The notes under the pieces are model-generated. The model was not told the DNA's origin, ran no database searches, and saw only the letters and a program-made list of their open reading frames with translations. Positions 8,788 to 17,862 of a DNA stretch of 40,365 nucleotides are shown here, piece by piece. The position numbers and the translations under genes are program-made. Each line of letters opens with the position of its first letter. Within the stretch, counting starts at the first letter, position 1. The DNA lies in contig JAJPJM010000040.1 of the NCBI GenBank assembly GCA_021324235.1, positions 1-40,365 of the forward strand. Direction: 5' to 3'. The stretch is from Verrucomicrobiota bacterium (lineage in GTDB: Bacteria; Verrucomicrobiota; Verrucomicrobiia; Limisphaerales; UBA11358).

Positions 8788-10953
8788 TCAAGGCTGCCAG
8801 ACCGCGCGCCAGAATTGTTGCGGCGCATCCGGCGAGACCAGATTGGTAATATTCAAGGTGCCGCCGACGAGCCGGTTGGTGGAGATGGCCGTCCAGGTCG
8901 TTAAATCCGGCGAACTCTGCAGAACGTACGGTGCGCCGGATTGGCCCTGGAGTTGGAGCACCACCTGGCCGGGTTGAGTGCTGAGTGCCGAAAGCACCGA
9001 AGGTCCCGGCGCAAACGTAAACAGTGTCAACGACAACGGTGGGAACGACCAGGTGAAGTTCGTGCCGGCGGTCGGAAAGTTTGTCGTTGCAATGTCCTGC
9101 AAGGCCGCGCCCAGGCCGTTTTTCACCGCTTGATCCTGCGGAATGCCGTAAGCTTGAATCGTCGCGTTCGTCCAGGGCACAAAGCTGGTGAGCGCGATTT
9201 GCGCGTTGAAATTGGTGGTCGTGTCTTTGTTGATGACGAGCACGGTGAGTGCGCCGCTGGTGCGTTGAACGGCATAAGCGGAAAGCAGGAGGTAATCACT
9301 GGTGGCATTCAGAACCATGTCGCCACCCCGCGCAAAATACTGCAGCAACTTTTCGGCGTAAAACGTGGGATAAAGACCCGAGGCACCGTCGATTATGCCT
9401 TCGTCGCCGTAAGTGCGCCAGCCGTAGATCGTTGGATCAAAGGTGCCCTGGCTGTTGTGTCCGTTGCGCAGGTCCCACCAGAGGTAGGAGTTAAATTCGG
9501 TTTTCATGAGTTCGCACGTGCTGTCGGCGAGATACAGCCCGTTGACGAGGCTGGTCAGTTGCCTCCCGAAACCCGCGCCCGAGTCACTATTGTTTTCCGT
9601 CACGCACAATTCAATATTGCTCCCAACCGGCCCGATGTAATCGGTGATTTGCTGGCGCAGACTGGCGGCGGCGCTGGCCCAGTCATTCCATCCACCGGGA
9701 GACGGATTGCCGGCGATCTGCAGCAAAAACGGATCGCTGTCGGGGGAGTTGGGTTCCCAATTGGTGGGGGTGTATTCCGCATAATAGTGATAAATCAGGA
9801 AATCAGGCAGGACCCCTTTGCTGGCCATCGCGGACAACACCACAGGGGTCCAGCCGTAATTGGTGGTGCCGGTGCGCGGGTTGATGGCAAAATTGTTGCT
9901 GTTATTGACATAGCTATTCTCGCCGGGCACAACGACGATGCCGACCTTGATGGGCACCGTTGGGTAAGCCGCTTTCATCTGTTGAATAAAAGTGACGGCG
10001 TTGGTGGCATACGTGAAAGGATCATGCTGGATGGCATGGGTGTCATTTTCCCAGGTGCCGTAACATTCATTGCCGACTTCCCAGTATTTGAAATTACAAT
10101 TGTTGGTTTTGTTCTCCGCCAACACCCAGGCGGCGGCCTCGCCGGGGGTACCGCTGCCATAATTGGCAGTGATAAAAACCTGGGCGCCCAGATTGGTGGC
10201 CAGGTTTCTAAATCGGGCATTCCCGGTCGAATCGTTCAGCCAGTGATATGTGTCGGATGACGAGCCGCCCGGCCAGCGCAGGGTGGTGATGCCCGCCTGT
10301 TGCACGAGGGGAATGGTCTGCGAATTGCCGAGATTGCCATCCCAGGTGGCGGTATTAACGCCAAATTGGCGCGCGTCCACCGTGCGCAAAGCTGCGGCTG
10401 CGTCCACGCCCAGATGAACGATGGCCGGCGCCGGGGCCGCATTGAACTGGATGTCGGTCAAATAGAATACCGGCTGGGAGCCGCCGGTGGTGCTCTGAAT
10501 CCAGATGCCGGAACAATTGTTAATGTTGGCCACGCCGAGGGTGGAGAGCGGGATCGTATATTGCTGCCAGGTGTTGGTGGCCAGGGCCGGCACGGAAAAG
10601 GTACTCTGAACGGAATTAGCGACCGTGCCGCCGACTTTCACCCGCTGGCCGCCACTCGACCCGCCGTTGATCCAGAACGAGAGGCTGGCGTAGGGTGACG
10701 TGTTAAAGCCGGGCGGAAATTGAAGACTCAAAGCACCACCTCCACCGGTGACTTGAACACCGATCGCATGACTCTCCCCGGGATAGACCGTGGCGGTGTT
10801 GGTGAAATTCCGGGTTACACTAAAGCTCCAATCCTGAAAGGCATTGACCAGATTATTGGTATAAATGGGGAGATTGGCCTGTGCCAACGTTGTTTCTGAT
10901 GCCACCAGGCTAACGGCGAGGGAAGCCCCTAAAAAAGCACTTCGTATTTTCAT
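8788..10953 (-). CDS. Secreted clan GH-A glycosidase, alpha-L-arabinofuranosidase-like, with N-terminal CBM-like domain
   Basis: Starting at the ATG at 10953 the protein is 721 residues with a signal peptide (MKIRSAFLGASLAVSLVASE, then TTLAQA). The frame extends 25 codons upstream but lacks a signal-like start there. Residues ~30-172 form a jelly-roll-like, probably carbohydrate-binding domain. A (beta/alpha)8 barrel follows: FGVNTATWDG (~197), LRWPGG (~225), WEVGNECYGTW with acid/base Glu296, and ELCVTENNS with likely nucleophile Glu453. This pattern is closest to GH51/GH39-type alpha-L-arabinofuranosidases; the exact family is uncertain. The last ~55 residues (YVLQSSPDLTTW ... FWRAVWQP) resemble the C-terminal tail seen on many secreted verrucomicrobial proteins. 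It is downstream of a prepilin-like gene on the same strand. Confidence 0.72.
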   Translation of the reverse strand: MKIRSAFLGASLAVSLVASETTLAQANLPIYTNNLVNAFQDWSFSVTRNFTNTATVYPGESHAIGVQVTGGGGALSLQFPPGFNTSPYASLSFWINGGSSGGQRVKVGGTVANSVQSTFSVPALATNTWQQYTIPLSTLGVANINNCSGIWIQSTTGGSQPVFYLTDIQFNAAPAPAIVHLGVDAAAALRTVDARQFGVNTATWDGNLGNSQTIPLVQQAGITTLRWPGGSSSDTYHWLNDSTGNARFRNLATNLGAQVFITANYGSGTPGEAAAWVLAENKTNNCNFKYWEVGNECYGTWENDTHAIQHDPFTYATNAVTFIQQMKAAYPTVPIKVGIVVVPGENSYVNNSNNFAINPRTGTTNYGWTPVVLSAMASKGVLPDFLIYHYYAEYTPTNWEPNSPDSDPFLLQIAGNPSPGGWNDWASAAASLRQQITDYIGPVGSNIELCVTENNSDSGAGFGRQLTSLVNGLYLADSTCELMKTEFNSYLWWDLRNGHNSQGTFDPTIYGWRTYGDEGIIDGASGLYPTFYAEKLLQYFARGGDMVLNATSDYLLLSAYAVQRTSGALTVLVINKDTTTNFNAQIALTSFVPWTNATIQAYGIPQDQAVKNGLGAALQDIATTNFPTAGTNFTWSFPPLSLTLFTFAPGPSVLSALSTQPGQVVLQLQGQSGAPYVLQSSPDLTTWTAISTNRLVGGTLNITNLVSPDAPQQFWRAVWQP

Positions 10954-11044
10954 GATTGATAATTCCAGAAAAAAAGCCTGCCACCTTTTTCCCTCCGGGA
11001 TGTCTACGTGCTGTAAGCGTTGAAGCAACCGTGCCGGAGATCAA

Positions 11045-12049
11045 TCATTTTGGCGCGGAGGTGAGAGGAGCCAAATAGAAGCAATCCTGGTCGTCCGGCG
11101 TTTGAATGCTTCCAGAGGTGCTGCCCATGCCGGGCCCAAGACCGCTAATTTGGGCGTTATAGGTGCGCTTGTCCTGCCATTGATGAATGATTGAGTGACC
11201 GTCGGCAAAGGAGAGGCCCCCCGATCCACCGTGCAGCCCGGTCGGATAATCAATCAAATAAGTCTTGCCGGGGGCCGCAACCGCCGATACGGCAAAGGAA
11301 CCATCATTGATGGTGAACGGATTCTCATCCATGATCACCCAGGTTTTGGAGGGACCGGGCCGGGAGAATGACGACAGTTTGCCATAAGTCAACCAATAGC
11401 CGGTCGCATTTCCGCTCCAAGAACTACCATTCAGCCATCCTTGACCGACCGCCGTCCCAATCAAACCCGCGGTTGGTGACGAACCCGGGGTGCCGCTGTT
11501 GGAGGCTGACCAATACACTGTGCCGACGGCCGAATTCATCGAATAACTGCGCGCGTGAATCGTGTGCGAGCGGGTATCGATATAGTTATCGGCGGGACAA
11601 TGGTAAATATTCGGGCTGGGAAGATAAGCGTGAAATAAAGTATTGGGATCTTGCAACTCCGTCTGGCCGCGCGTCTGATTCGCGTCAATCGCGCTCTCCA
11701 TGGTGCCCACCACCCAATTCTGCAACTGGCTCTTATTGGCGTACGTAAAGTAGGCGGTCGTATAGGGATAATCATTGGGCGCCAGAAGATCATCATGGTC
11801 GCTGCCGTACATGTTCCAAGCGATCAGAATTTGGTGGGTGTTGCTCATGCAACTCGCCGCCTGGGCGCGCTGTTTGGCCGCCGTCAGCGCCGGCAACAGC
11901 ATGGCCGCCAGAATGGCGATGATGGCGATGACCACCAGCAACTCAATCAGAGTGAAACCGGCTTCCCGCGCGACTCGGGTTCGGGCTTCGTGAAACTGTT
12001 TCGCGCCTGAAGAATCATTTCTGCTTCCATCATCGAAGTTTGCAATCAT
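11045..12049 (-). CDS. Prepilin-like protein, DUF1559 / H-X9-DG family
   Basis: The 334-residue protein has a class III (type IV pilin-type) signal: 31 residues ending in Gly31, then [24 protein letters not shown]. Glu36 is the conserved +5 glutamate. A prepilin peptidase would cleave after Gly31. The C-terminal part carries [12 protein letters not shown], a His followed by nine residues and Asp-Gly, the H-X9-DG motif of this family. These proteins resemble type II secretion pseudopilins but are much longer; their function is not established. No pilus assembly ATPase or peptidase gene lies nearby. It sits between a secreted unknown protein (upstream) and a secreted glycosidase (91 bp downstream), all on the minus strand. 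Confidence 0.85.
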   Translation of the reverse strand: MIANFDDGSRNDSSGAKQFHEARTRVAREAGFTLIELLVVIAIIAILAAMLLPALTAAKQRAQAASCMSNTHQILIAWNMYGSDHDDLLAPNDYPYTTAYFTYANKSQLQNWVVGTMESAIDANQTRGQTELQDPNTLFHAYLPSPNIYHCPADNYIDTRSHTIHARSYSMNSAVGTVYWSASNSGTPGSSPTAGLIGTAVGQGWLNGSSWSGNATGYWLTYGKLSSFSRPGPSKTWVIMDENPFTINDGSFAVSAVAAPGKTYLIDYPTGLHGGSGGLSFADGHSIIHQWQDKRTYNAQISGLGPGMGSTSGSIQTPDDQDCFYLAPLTSAPK

Positions 12050-12074
12050 ATCGGATTTACACCGTCTTGTTCCA

Positions 12075-12104
12075 GCGGGCGCCAGCGTTCAAGCTGGCGC
12101 CCGC
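12075..12104 (-). terminator. Strong hairpin between minus-strand genes
   Basis: A perfect 12-bp stem (GCGGGCGCCAGC / GCTGGCGCCCGC) encloses a 6-nt loop. It lies 39 bp after the stop of the secreted protein gene at 12144 and before the prepilin-like gene. There is no T-tract on either side, so it may be a processing or partial-termination hairpin, or a small palindromic repeat, instead of a standard intrinsic terminator. Confidence 0.45.
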
Positions 12105-12143
12105 CCTTGTTATCTAAACCCACCTGCTCAATGGGCACTGTCC

Positions 12144-14192
12144 TTACGGTCCAACGACGACGGCGGTACTGGTACCTACCGGGATGTTGGTGGAGGTGCT
12201 GTCCCCCGCACTGACAGTCCAACCACTACCACTGCTTTGGGTGCCCCACACCAAGTCAATTTGCACGGTTCCGTTGTTCAACGCGGCCGCAGGATTGTAA
12301 ATGGCGGCCGGATCCGATCCCGAAACGCTGTTGGTGAGATAGACCGTGTCGCCCGAGACGTTGACGATGTGGAAGGTTGAATCAACGGCATTGATGGTCA
12401 CAGGGGTATAGCCCAGGCCATTATAACCGGTGAGCACACTCTCCGGTGCAGGAGAGCCAGTGTAGCCGTTGGGGGTACCCGGCGCATTGGTCTGGCCCGG
12501 CCACAGCACTTGCAATTGGTTGAACACGCGCTTGATTTGCGCATAGTACTGTATGGGGTTGGTCAGACTGGCCTTGGACAACAGGGTCCATACCTGACCG
12601 CCGGCGGTAAACGTATTCGGCAAAACCAGATCGTTCCAATGGACCAGGTCTGTGCCGGCGATGGGCGTGTAACCGGCGTCGGGGAGTGACCAGTGGAACC
12701 AATAAACGCCGTTACTGGTCACGAATTGCTGGTTGGGCGGTTGGTTTGTGTAATTGCCCGTGTAAAAATAATTTTGCGAAATGGTCTGAAGGAAGGGAGA
12801 GCTCAGCGCACCACTAAGCAGGTTTTCACTTACGGGCGTGGCGACGCCGGTGATATTGTAAGAGCTTAAGGTCACATATTTTCCAAGGTTGGCGTCATTC
12901 CCATTGGCCGTGGTGTAAAGGAAAGCCCCTACGTAACCACTGAACATGGCCGCCACGTTGGCGGGCAGCGACGCGTTGGTGCTGGCACCGTTGGGCGCGG
13001 TCAAGGTCATGTCCGTATCACTGGTAAACGTCAAGGTCCATGTTCCAACCGCCGAGGGAACGGTCAAGCCATTCGTTTCAACCGTCATCGGCACTATTTG
13101 CGTTGGCGGACCGAAAAGTTGGCTGTTGCCAGCCGCCTGATTCGTCTTGTAAGCGATACCGGCAGTAAAAGTGCCGTCGGCATTTTGCTGGAAGCTGATC
13201 CACAAATCGTTGGTGGCGGACCAGTCCGGGTCGGAATAGATTTGGCTGGCCTGCGGGTCCGGAGTCAGGTTCAACCCGAGCAGCATCCCGTTTCCGGTTT
13301 TAGGCAGGGTTGGCCAGGAGGCCACCTTCCAGGAATAGGTAACCGGTTTGGGCTGGCCGTACCACGTCACATTTGCGCTCCCAGTGGGCGTGGTCGCGAT
13401 GTCCTGGCGATTGTAATTGGGGTCGGCGTCGGCAAACTGTTCCAATCCCGGCACCACTCTGTCGATGTAGTTGGTCGGTGGCGGTGGCGGGGCTCCATTA
13501 TAATGCACAACCAAGTGCCCAATCCAGAATGTAAAGGTGTCGGTCGGATAGCCGCTGTAGGAATTGTAGTCGAGGGCGATACCCGGAACCGCAGTAATGC
13601 CGGCCACGGTATGATTAATCGGCACAGAAAGGTGTACCCATCCATTCGAGGCAGTGCCGGGAATCGTCACACTGCCAAACTGCTCATAACCGTAAGTTGA
13701 AGCGTTGATCATGCCCACTCCGAGGCTGCCATAATCGCCCGTTCCATCGGGAGCAATCTGGTTTGTGCCGACATAGACATCAAAGCTAACGGTGTCAAAG
13801 TTAAGCAGGTTGGCTTCGACGCTGAAATCGTAGCCATACTGATTACCAAAGGTTCCGAAGAACACATTTTGCGTGCTATTCGTGTTGCCAAAGCCGTTCG
13901 CGGCGGAAAACGGATTGTAGATCTCCAAAGATCCGGCACCGGCACCGCCATTGGGGTCCGGAGTGTTAACATCATTGGTGATAGCGGAGTTGCCGCCGGG
14001 CGTATTATACCAATAGATCCACGAGGCAACGCTGCCACTGGCCGAAAACGGCGAAGTGTTGGCGCCAACGAGAAAATTGTTGGTATAGGAGTCGGACGTC
14101 GGGAATTGCGCCCACGTTCGGGTGGTTAAACCGACGAGCGTCATTGCAACCAGTGCAAGAATCAAACGCATGTTGAAGGCAGTTTTTTTCAT
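12144..14192 (-). CDS. Large secreted protein of unknown function
   Basis: From the ATG at 14192 the protein is 682 residues with a clear Sec signal (MKKTAFNMRLILALVAMTLV, cleavage after ~residue 28, TWAQF). An ATG 33 bases upstream (14225) is in frame, but it lies at or before the transcript start predicted from the promoter at 14229-14257. Residues ~30-232 are Ser/Thr/Asn/Gly-rich with beta-strand patterns like a carbohydrate-binding sandwich. A PPPPP linker follows (235-239), then a second segment (~245-465) and a third (~470-682). No catalytic motif is recognisable. It is first in a minus-strand row with a prepilin-like protein and a glycosidase, so a glycan-binding or matrix role is possible; that is inference. 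Confidence 0.75.
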   Translation of the reverse strand: MKKTAFNMRLILALVAMTLVGLTTRTWAQFPTSDSYTNNFLVGANTSPFSASGSVASWIYWYNTPGGNSAITNDVNTPDPNGGAGAGSLEIYNPFSAANGFGNTNSTQNVFFGTFGNQYGYDFSVEANLLNFDTVSFDVYVGTNQIAPDGTGDYGSLGVGMINASTYGYEQFGSVTIPGTASNGWVHLSVPINHTVAGITAVPGIALDYNSYSGYPTDTFTFWIGHLVVHYNGAPPPPPTNYIDRVVPGLEQFADADPNYNRQDIATTPTGSANVTWYGQPKPVTYSWKVASWPTLPKTGNGMLLGLNLTPDPQASQIYSDPDWSATNDLWISFQQNADGTFTAGIAYKTNQAAGNSQLFGPPTQIVPMTVETNGLTVPSAVGTWTLTFTSDTDMTLTAPNGASTNASLPANVAAMFSGYVGAFLYTTANGNDANLGKYVTLSSYNITGVATPVSENLLSGALSSPFLQTISQNYFYTGNYTNQPPNQQFVTSNGVYWFHWSLPDAGYTPIAGTDLVHWNDLVLPNTFTAGGQVWTLLSKASLTNPIQYYAQIKRVFNQLQVLWPGQTNAPGTPNGYTGSPAPESVLTGYNGLGYTPVTINAVDSTFHIVNVSGDTVYLTNSVSGSDPAAIYNPAAALNNGTVQIDLVWGTQSSGSGWTVSAGDSTSTNIPVGTSTAVVVGP

Positions 14193-14228
14193 AGGGGTTT
14201 CTGGGTTACTTGATTTAATCTTCATTCG

Positions 14229-14257
14229 ATCATTGGGTCAAGCACGACATATGTCAA
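14229..14257 (-). promoter_or_regulatory. Candidate promoter for secreted unknown protein
   Basis: On the minus strand TTGACA (14257-14252) is followed after 17 bp by AATGAT (14234-14229). The -35 is a perfect consensus and the -10 matches 4 of 6 bases. The predicted start, near 14222, favours translation from 14192. The -35 overlaps the TGTCA-N9-TGACA inverted pair, a possible repressor site. Confidence 0.4.
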
Positions 14258-14373
14258 TTTCCCACTGACAGAAGGTTGCCGCCAAGGGAGCGCACAGCCG
14301 TTCTTTTGGGCATACATATCGTTTGCGTGATGGTTTAACTTACCATGAGACTGGAAAGTGTCATGTCACTAGA

Positions 14374-14395
14374 ATTGGGTACAAATTGGGTACAA
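14374..14395. repeat. Two tandem copies of ATTGGGTACAA
   Basis: The 11-bp unit is repeated exactly twice with no spacer, so the copies lie one helical turn apart on the same DNA face. This is typical of tandem activator sites. It sits 334 bp before the proposed kinase start and 182 bp before the divergent secreted-protein start. Confidence 0.55.
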
Positions 14396-14709
14396 GCTTG
14401 TCTTGGTATATACACCCGTCCATAAGAGAAAAACCAAGAATAAATGCCTGCAAAAATGATTTTTCATGTGGCCCGATTTCCTTTCGGATTTGCGCCGGGG
14501 ACAATTGGCTTTGCGATTTTTAGCCATTGGTTGACGTGAAAGACATGATCCCAGCGGGTCTGGATTAGCTTGCGCGTCGGCAGTTCCCGTCGCAAAATCC
14601 AACAATGTTTCCGCAGTGGCCAGCCTCGAAATATCCGTCGGCCGGCCTGCTTGGCCGCTCTTTTTCCCCGGCCGCTTTTCCGGAGAAAGGCGGGCTGATT
14701 CGAAAACCA

Positions 14710-17700
14710 ATGTCCGGCCCGACCTGGAAGCGATTGTTTGTTTTTCACGCCGCAATGACGGTGTTCGCCGTGGGATTGCTTCAACTCGCGTGCCTGACCG
14801 CCCTGGCGGACACAACCAACCTGCCCGACTATTTCACGCGCGTCTGGCAGACCCAGAATGGCCTGCCCAACAACGCCGTGACGGCCATTGTCCAGACGCG
14901 CGATGGATATCTCTGGCTGGCGACTTACGATGGGTTGGCGCGGTTCGACGGTGTCAGCTTCACCACGTTCGACAACGGCAATACGCCCGAAATGCACAGC
15001 AGCCGGATCACCAGCTTGTTTGAAGACGCCCAGGGAGACTTGTGGATTGGTTATGAAACCGGAGATCTGGTCCGCTACCGTGACGGACATTTTTATTCAG
15101 TGCCATTTTATCCCCCCTGGGAGAACCGGAAGATTCAGAATATACGCACCGATGCCTCCGGAAAAATCTGGATTTTGAACCCGGATGGAAAACTGGCGGA
15201 GCTGGATGGCAAAGTGGTCGCTCCTCCCACCACTGCCGGTGTATTTACGACGGTTGGCCTGGCGCAAAATCCGCGTGGGACCATTTGGGTCGATTGCAAC
15301 GGCAAAGTCTTTGTCCTCGACCACGACCATCTGATTCCCTTGCCGCTGGGGCTGCAGCCTCAGGATTTCGTCAAAGGGATCTGCTCCAGCCGCGACGGCG
15401 GTCTTTGGATGATAACCCAGGAACGGATGTTAAAATGGAACGGAGCCGGCAGCGAGGACGTGGAGCCGAGTCCCTTGGGCCAGGGTTCGATGACCACCAT
15501 GATGGAAATGAAATCAGGCGGTCTGGCGGTGGGAACCCTGGAACAGGGGCTCTTTCTGATCTTCCCCCATCGGGGAGTGATCCAGTTCGACCGCACCCAC
15601 GGATTTCCGGACAACTGGGTGCGTACCTTATGGGAGGACCGCGAGGGGACCCTGTGGGTGGGCACCGGCAGCGGCGGCCTGGTGGCGCTGCGTCCGAGCC
15701 GGGTGACAACCCTGAACGCGCCGGACGGCTGGCAGGGTGCCAGCGTGCTTTCCATCACGCGGTCCCACGACGGAGCGATGTGGATCGGCACTGAAGGCGG
15801 TGGTTTGTATCGTTTCCAGGATGGCGGGTGGACACACTTTGGAGCGGACAACGGTTTGTCCAGTGCGTTTGTCTGGTCGGTTTCGGAGGACGCACAGGAC
15901 CGGCTTTGGGTGGGCACGTGGGGCGGCGGGTTGTTCTTGCAACAAGGCGCCCGCTTCGGGCGCGTGCCCGGTCTCGAAGATCTCACGGATCCGGTGACAG
16001 CCGTGCTGCATGGGCAGGACGGTGTGACCTGGATGGGGACCGACACCGGCCTGCTGCGCTATGAGGCGGGCTCGGTCACTCGTTTTGGCGCGAAGCAAGG
16101 GCTGGTGTTGCCGGATATCCGGGCCATCACCGAGGCTCCGGACGGAACGTTGTGGTTGGGCATGATGGGCGGCGGGCTGGGCCGGTTGCAGAACGGCGCG
16201 GTGAAACAATTTCAAATGGCCGACGGACTCGCCAGCGATTTCGTCCAGTGTTTGCACCTGGATTCGGACGGTGCGTTGTGGGTCGGCACTTACGGCGGCG
16301 GATTGGACCGGTTCCAAAACGGACATTTCTCGGCGATCGGCGCCGGGCAGGGGCTGCCGAATAATTTTATTTGCGACATTGAGCAGGACGACCGCGGCAA
16401 TTTCTGGATCAGTTCGCACGGGGGCATCTTCAGAATCCAAAAAGCCGAATTGAATCAGTGTGCCGACGGGCGTGTGCCGGTCGTGCACCCGCTGGTTTAC
16501 GGCACGGGGGATGGGATGCCGACACTGGAGTGTTCCGGCGGATTCCAACCCGCGTCCTGCCGCACCGACGACGGCCGGCTGTGGTTTTCCACCAGCAAGG
16601 GTCTGGTCGCCATTGATCCCAATGACATCAAAGTAAATCAAATGCCGCCACCGGTGCTGATTGAAAAAGTCCTCGTGGACGGGCGGCCTGTGAGCGGGTT
16701 TGGCCAGGCGGCCGGCCCCGTGCGGATTCCACCCGGCCGGCAGCGGTTCGAGTTTTATTATACCGGCCTGAGCTTTGTGGCGCCCGAAAAAGTCAGTTTC
16801 AAGTACCGGCTGGAGGGGCTGGAGCATGAGTGGACGGACGCCGGGACAAAACGAACGATCATTTACAGTTACATTCCGCCGGGGAGCTACCGGTTCCAGG
16901 TCATGGCCTGCAACAGTGACGGTGTCTGGAATGCCACCGCGGCGGTGGCGGCGTTTACAGTGCAGCCCTATTTCTGGCAGACGTGGTGGTTTTATCTCGT
17001 GGCCGGTCTGTTGGCGGCGGGATTATTGAGCAGTGGCGCGTTGTGGATCGCCCGCCACCGGATGCGTCGAAAACTCGAAGGCTTGGAACGCCAGCGCGTC
17101 ATCGAACGCGAACGCACGCGCATCGCCCGGGACATCCACGACAACCTGGGCGCCAATCTGACGCGCATCTCGTTGCTCAGCCAGTCCGCCCAGGGCGAGC
17201 TGCACAACCCGGAACAGGCCGGCGTCCAGTTGAGCCGGATTTACGACACGGCGCGTGAATTGACCCGCGCGCTGGATGAAATCGTATGGGCCGTCAATCC
17301 GGAGCACGACACGCTCGACAGCCTGGCCAATTATCTCGGAAAATTCACGCAGGATTTCCTCGGTTCGCTCGCGATTCGTTGCCGGCTGGATTTGCCCATG
17401 CAACTTCCGGCGTGGCCGGTCACGGCGGAGGTCCGACACAATTTGTTCCTCGCGTTCAAGGAGGCCCTGCACAACGTCGTCAAGCATGCCGCCGCCTCGG
17501 AAGTCAGCCTTTCCCTGACCCCCGCCGCCGATGCCTTCACCCTGGTATTGCGTGATGACGGGTGCGGCTTTGCGCCGGAGGCGTTGGAGCGCGGATCGCG
17601 GCGCGAGCCGGGCCGTTCCGCCGCCGGCAACGGGTTGAGGAACATGCGCCAGCGCCTGGAAAAAATCGGGGGACGCTGTGAAATCCACAGCGCGCCCGGC

Positions 17701-17856
17701 CAGGGAACCGAGGTGATGTTTGTCGTGCCGATGTTTCTGGAGCACCGCCATTCGATCCGGCCAAACCGGTCCGCGCCGGAAATCAATGCCAACGAACCTC
17801 CTTTCCGTGTCGCTAAAAATTGCGACAAGCCTTCCCGTTCAAACGAGGTACAATAA
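14710..17856 (+). CDS. Sensor histidine kinase with double seven-bladed propeller and Y_Y_Y domain
   Basis: From the ATG at 14710 the protein is 1048 residues with a signal/anchor segment (WKRLFVFHAAMTVFAVGLLQ). The in-frame ATG at 14605 would place 35 extra residues before it. I count 14 Reg_prop-type blades, e.g. DGYLWLATYDGL, EGTLWVGTGSGGL, DGAMWIGTEGGGL and DGALWVGTYGGGL, which fits two seven-bladed propellers. A Y_Y_Y domain follows (FEFYYTGLSF, FKYRLEGLEHEW). After a membrane helix (FYLVAGLLAAGLL) come HisKA_3 (ERTRIARDIHDNLG, phospho-acceptor His810) and HATPase_c (FKEALHNVVKHA, DDGCGF, GNGLRNMRQRL). Such periplasmic sensors commonly detect oligosaccharides in hybrid kinases; here the kinase is separate from its regulator. 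The partner gene starts 6 bp later. Confidence 0.9.
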   Translation: MSGPTWKRLFVFHAAMTVFAVGLLQLACLTALADTTNLPDYFTRVWQTQNGLPNNAVTAIVQTRDGYLWLATYDGLARFDGVSFTTFDNGNTPEMHSSRITSLFEDAQGDLWIGYETGDLVRYRDGHFYSVPFYPPWENRKIQNIRTDASGKIWILNPDGKLAELDGKVVAPPTTAGVFTTVGLAQNPRGTIWVDCNGKVFVLDHDHLIPLPLGLQPQDFVKGICSSRDGGLWMITQERMLKWNGAGSEDVEPSPLGQGSMTTMMEMKSGGLAVGTLEQGLFLIFPHRGVIQFDRTHGFPDNWVRTLWEDREGTLWVGTGSGGLVALRPSRVTTLNAPDGWQGASVLSITRSHDGAMWIGTEGGGLYRFQDGGWTHFGADNGLSSAFVWSVSEDAQDRLWVGTWGGGLFLQQGARFGRVPGLEDLTDPVTAVLHGQDGVTWMGTDTGLLRYEAGSVTRFGAKQGLVLPDIRAITEAPDGTLWLGMMGGGLGRLQNGAVKQFQMADGLASDFVQCLHLDSDGALWVGTYGGGLDRFQNGHFSAIGAGQGLPNNFICDIEQDDRGNFWISSHGGIFRIQKAELNQCADGRVPVVHPLVYGTGDGMPTLECSGGFQPASCRTDDGRLWFSTSKGLVAIDPNDIKVNQMPPPVLIEKVLVDGRPVSGFGQAAGPVRIPPGRQRFEFYYTGLSFVAPEKVSFKYRLEGLEHEWTDAGTKRTIIYSYIPPGSYRFQVMACNSDGVWNATAAVAAFTVQPYFWQTWWFYLVAGLLAAGLLSSGALWIARHRMRRKLEGLERQRVIERERTRIARDIHDNLGANLTRISLLSQSAQGELHNPEQAGVQLSRIYDTARELTRALDEIVWAVNPEHDTLDSLANYLGKFTQDFLGSLAIRCRLDLPMQLPAWPVTAEVRHNLFLAFKEALHNVVKHAAASEVSLSLTPAADAFTLVLRDDGCGFAPEALERGSRREPGRSAAGNGLRNMRQRLEKIGGRCEIHSAPGQGTEVMFVVPMFLEHRHSIRPNRSAPEINANEPPFRVAKNCDKPSRSNEVQ

Positions 17857-17862
17857 GATTAC

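Larger units (their letters stand above)
14193..14709. other. Divergent intergenic region, no gene seen
   Basis: This stretch separates the secreted protein (minus) from the propeller sensor kinase (plus). It contains a minus-strand promoter candidate (14229-14257), a TGTCA-N9-TGACA inverted pair (14252-14270), a TGTCACTA half-site (14364-14371), a tandem 11-bp repeat (14374-14395) and an AT-rich TATATA (14407-14412). The remainder, about 14413-14604, shows no gene, RNA fold or promoter I can support. Confidence 0.5.

Noticed and set aside
8941-10260. 439-codon plus-strand open frame
   Set aside because: It lies antisense to the clan GH-A enzyme gene, has no recognisable domain and is low-complexity Arg/Gly/Val-rich, as expected from GC-rich antisense DNA.
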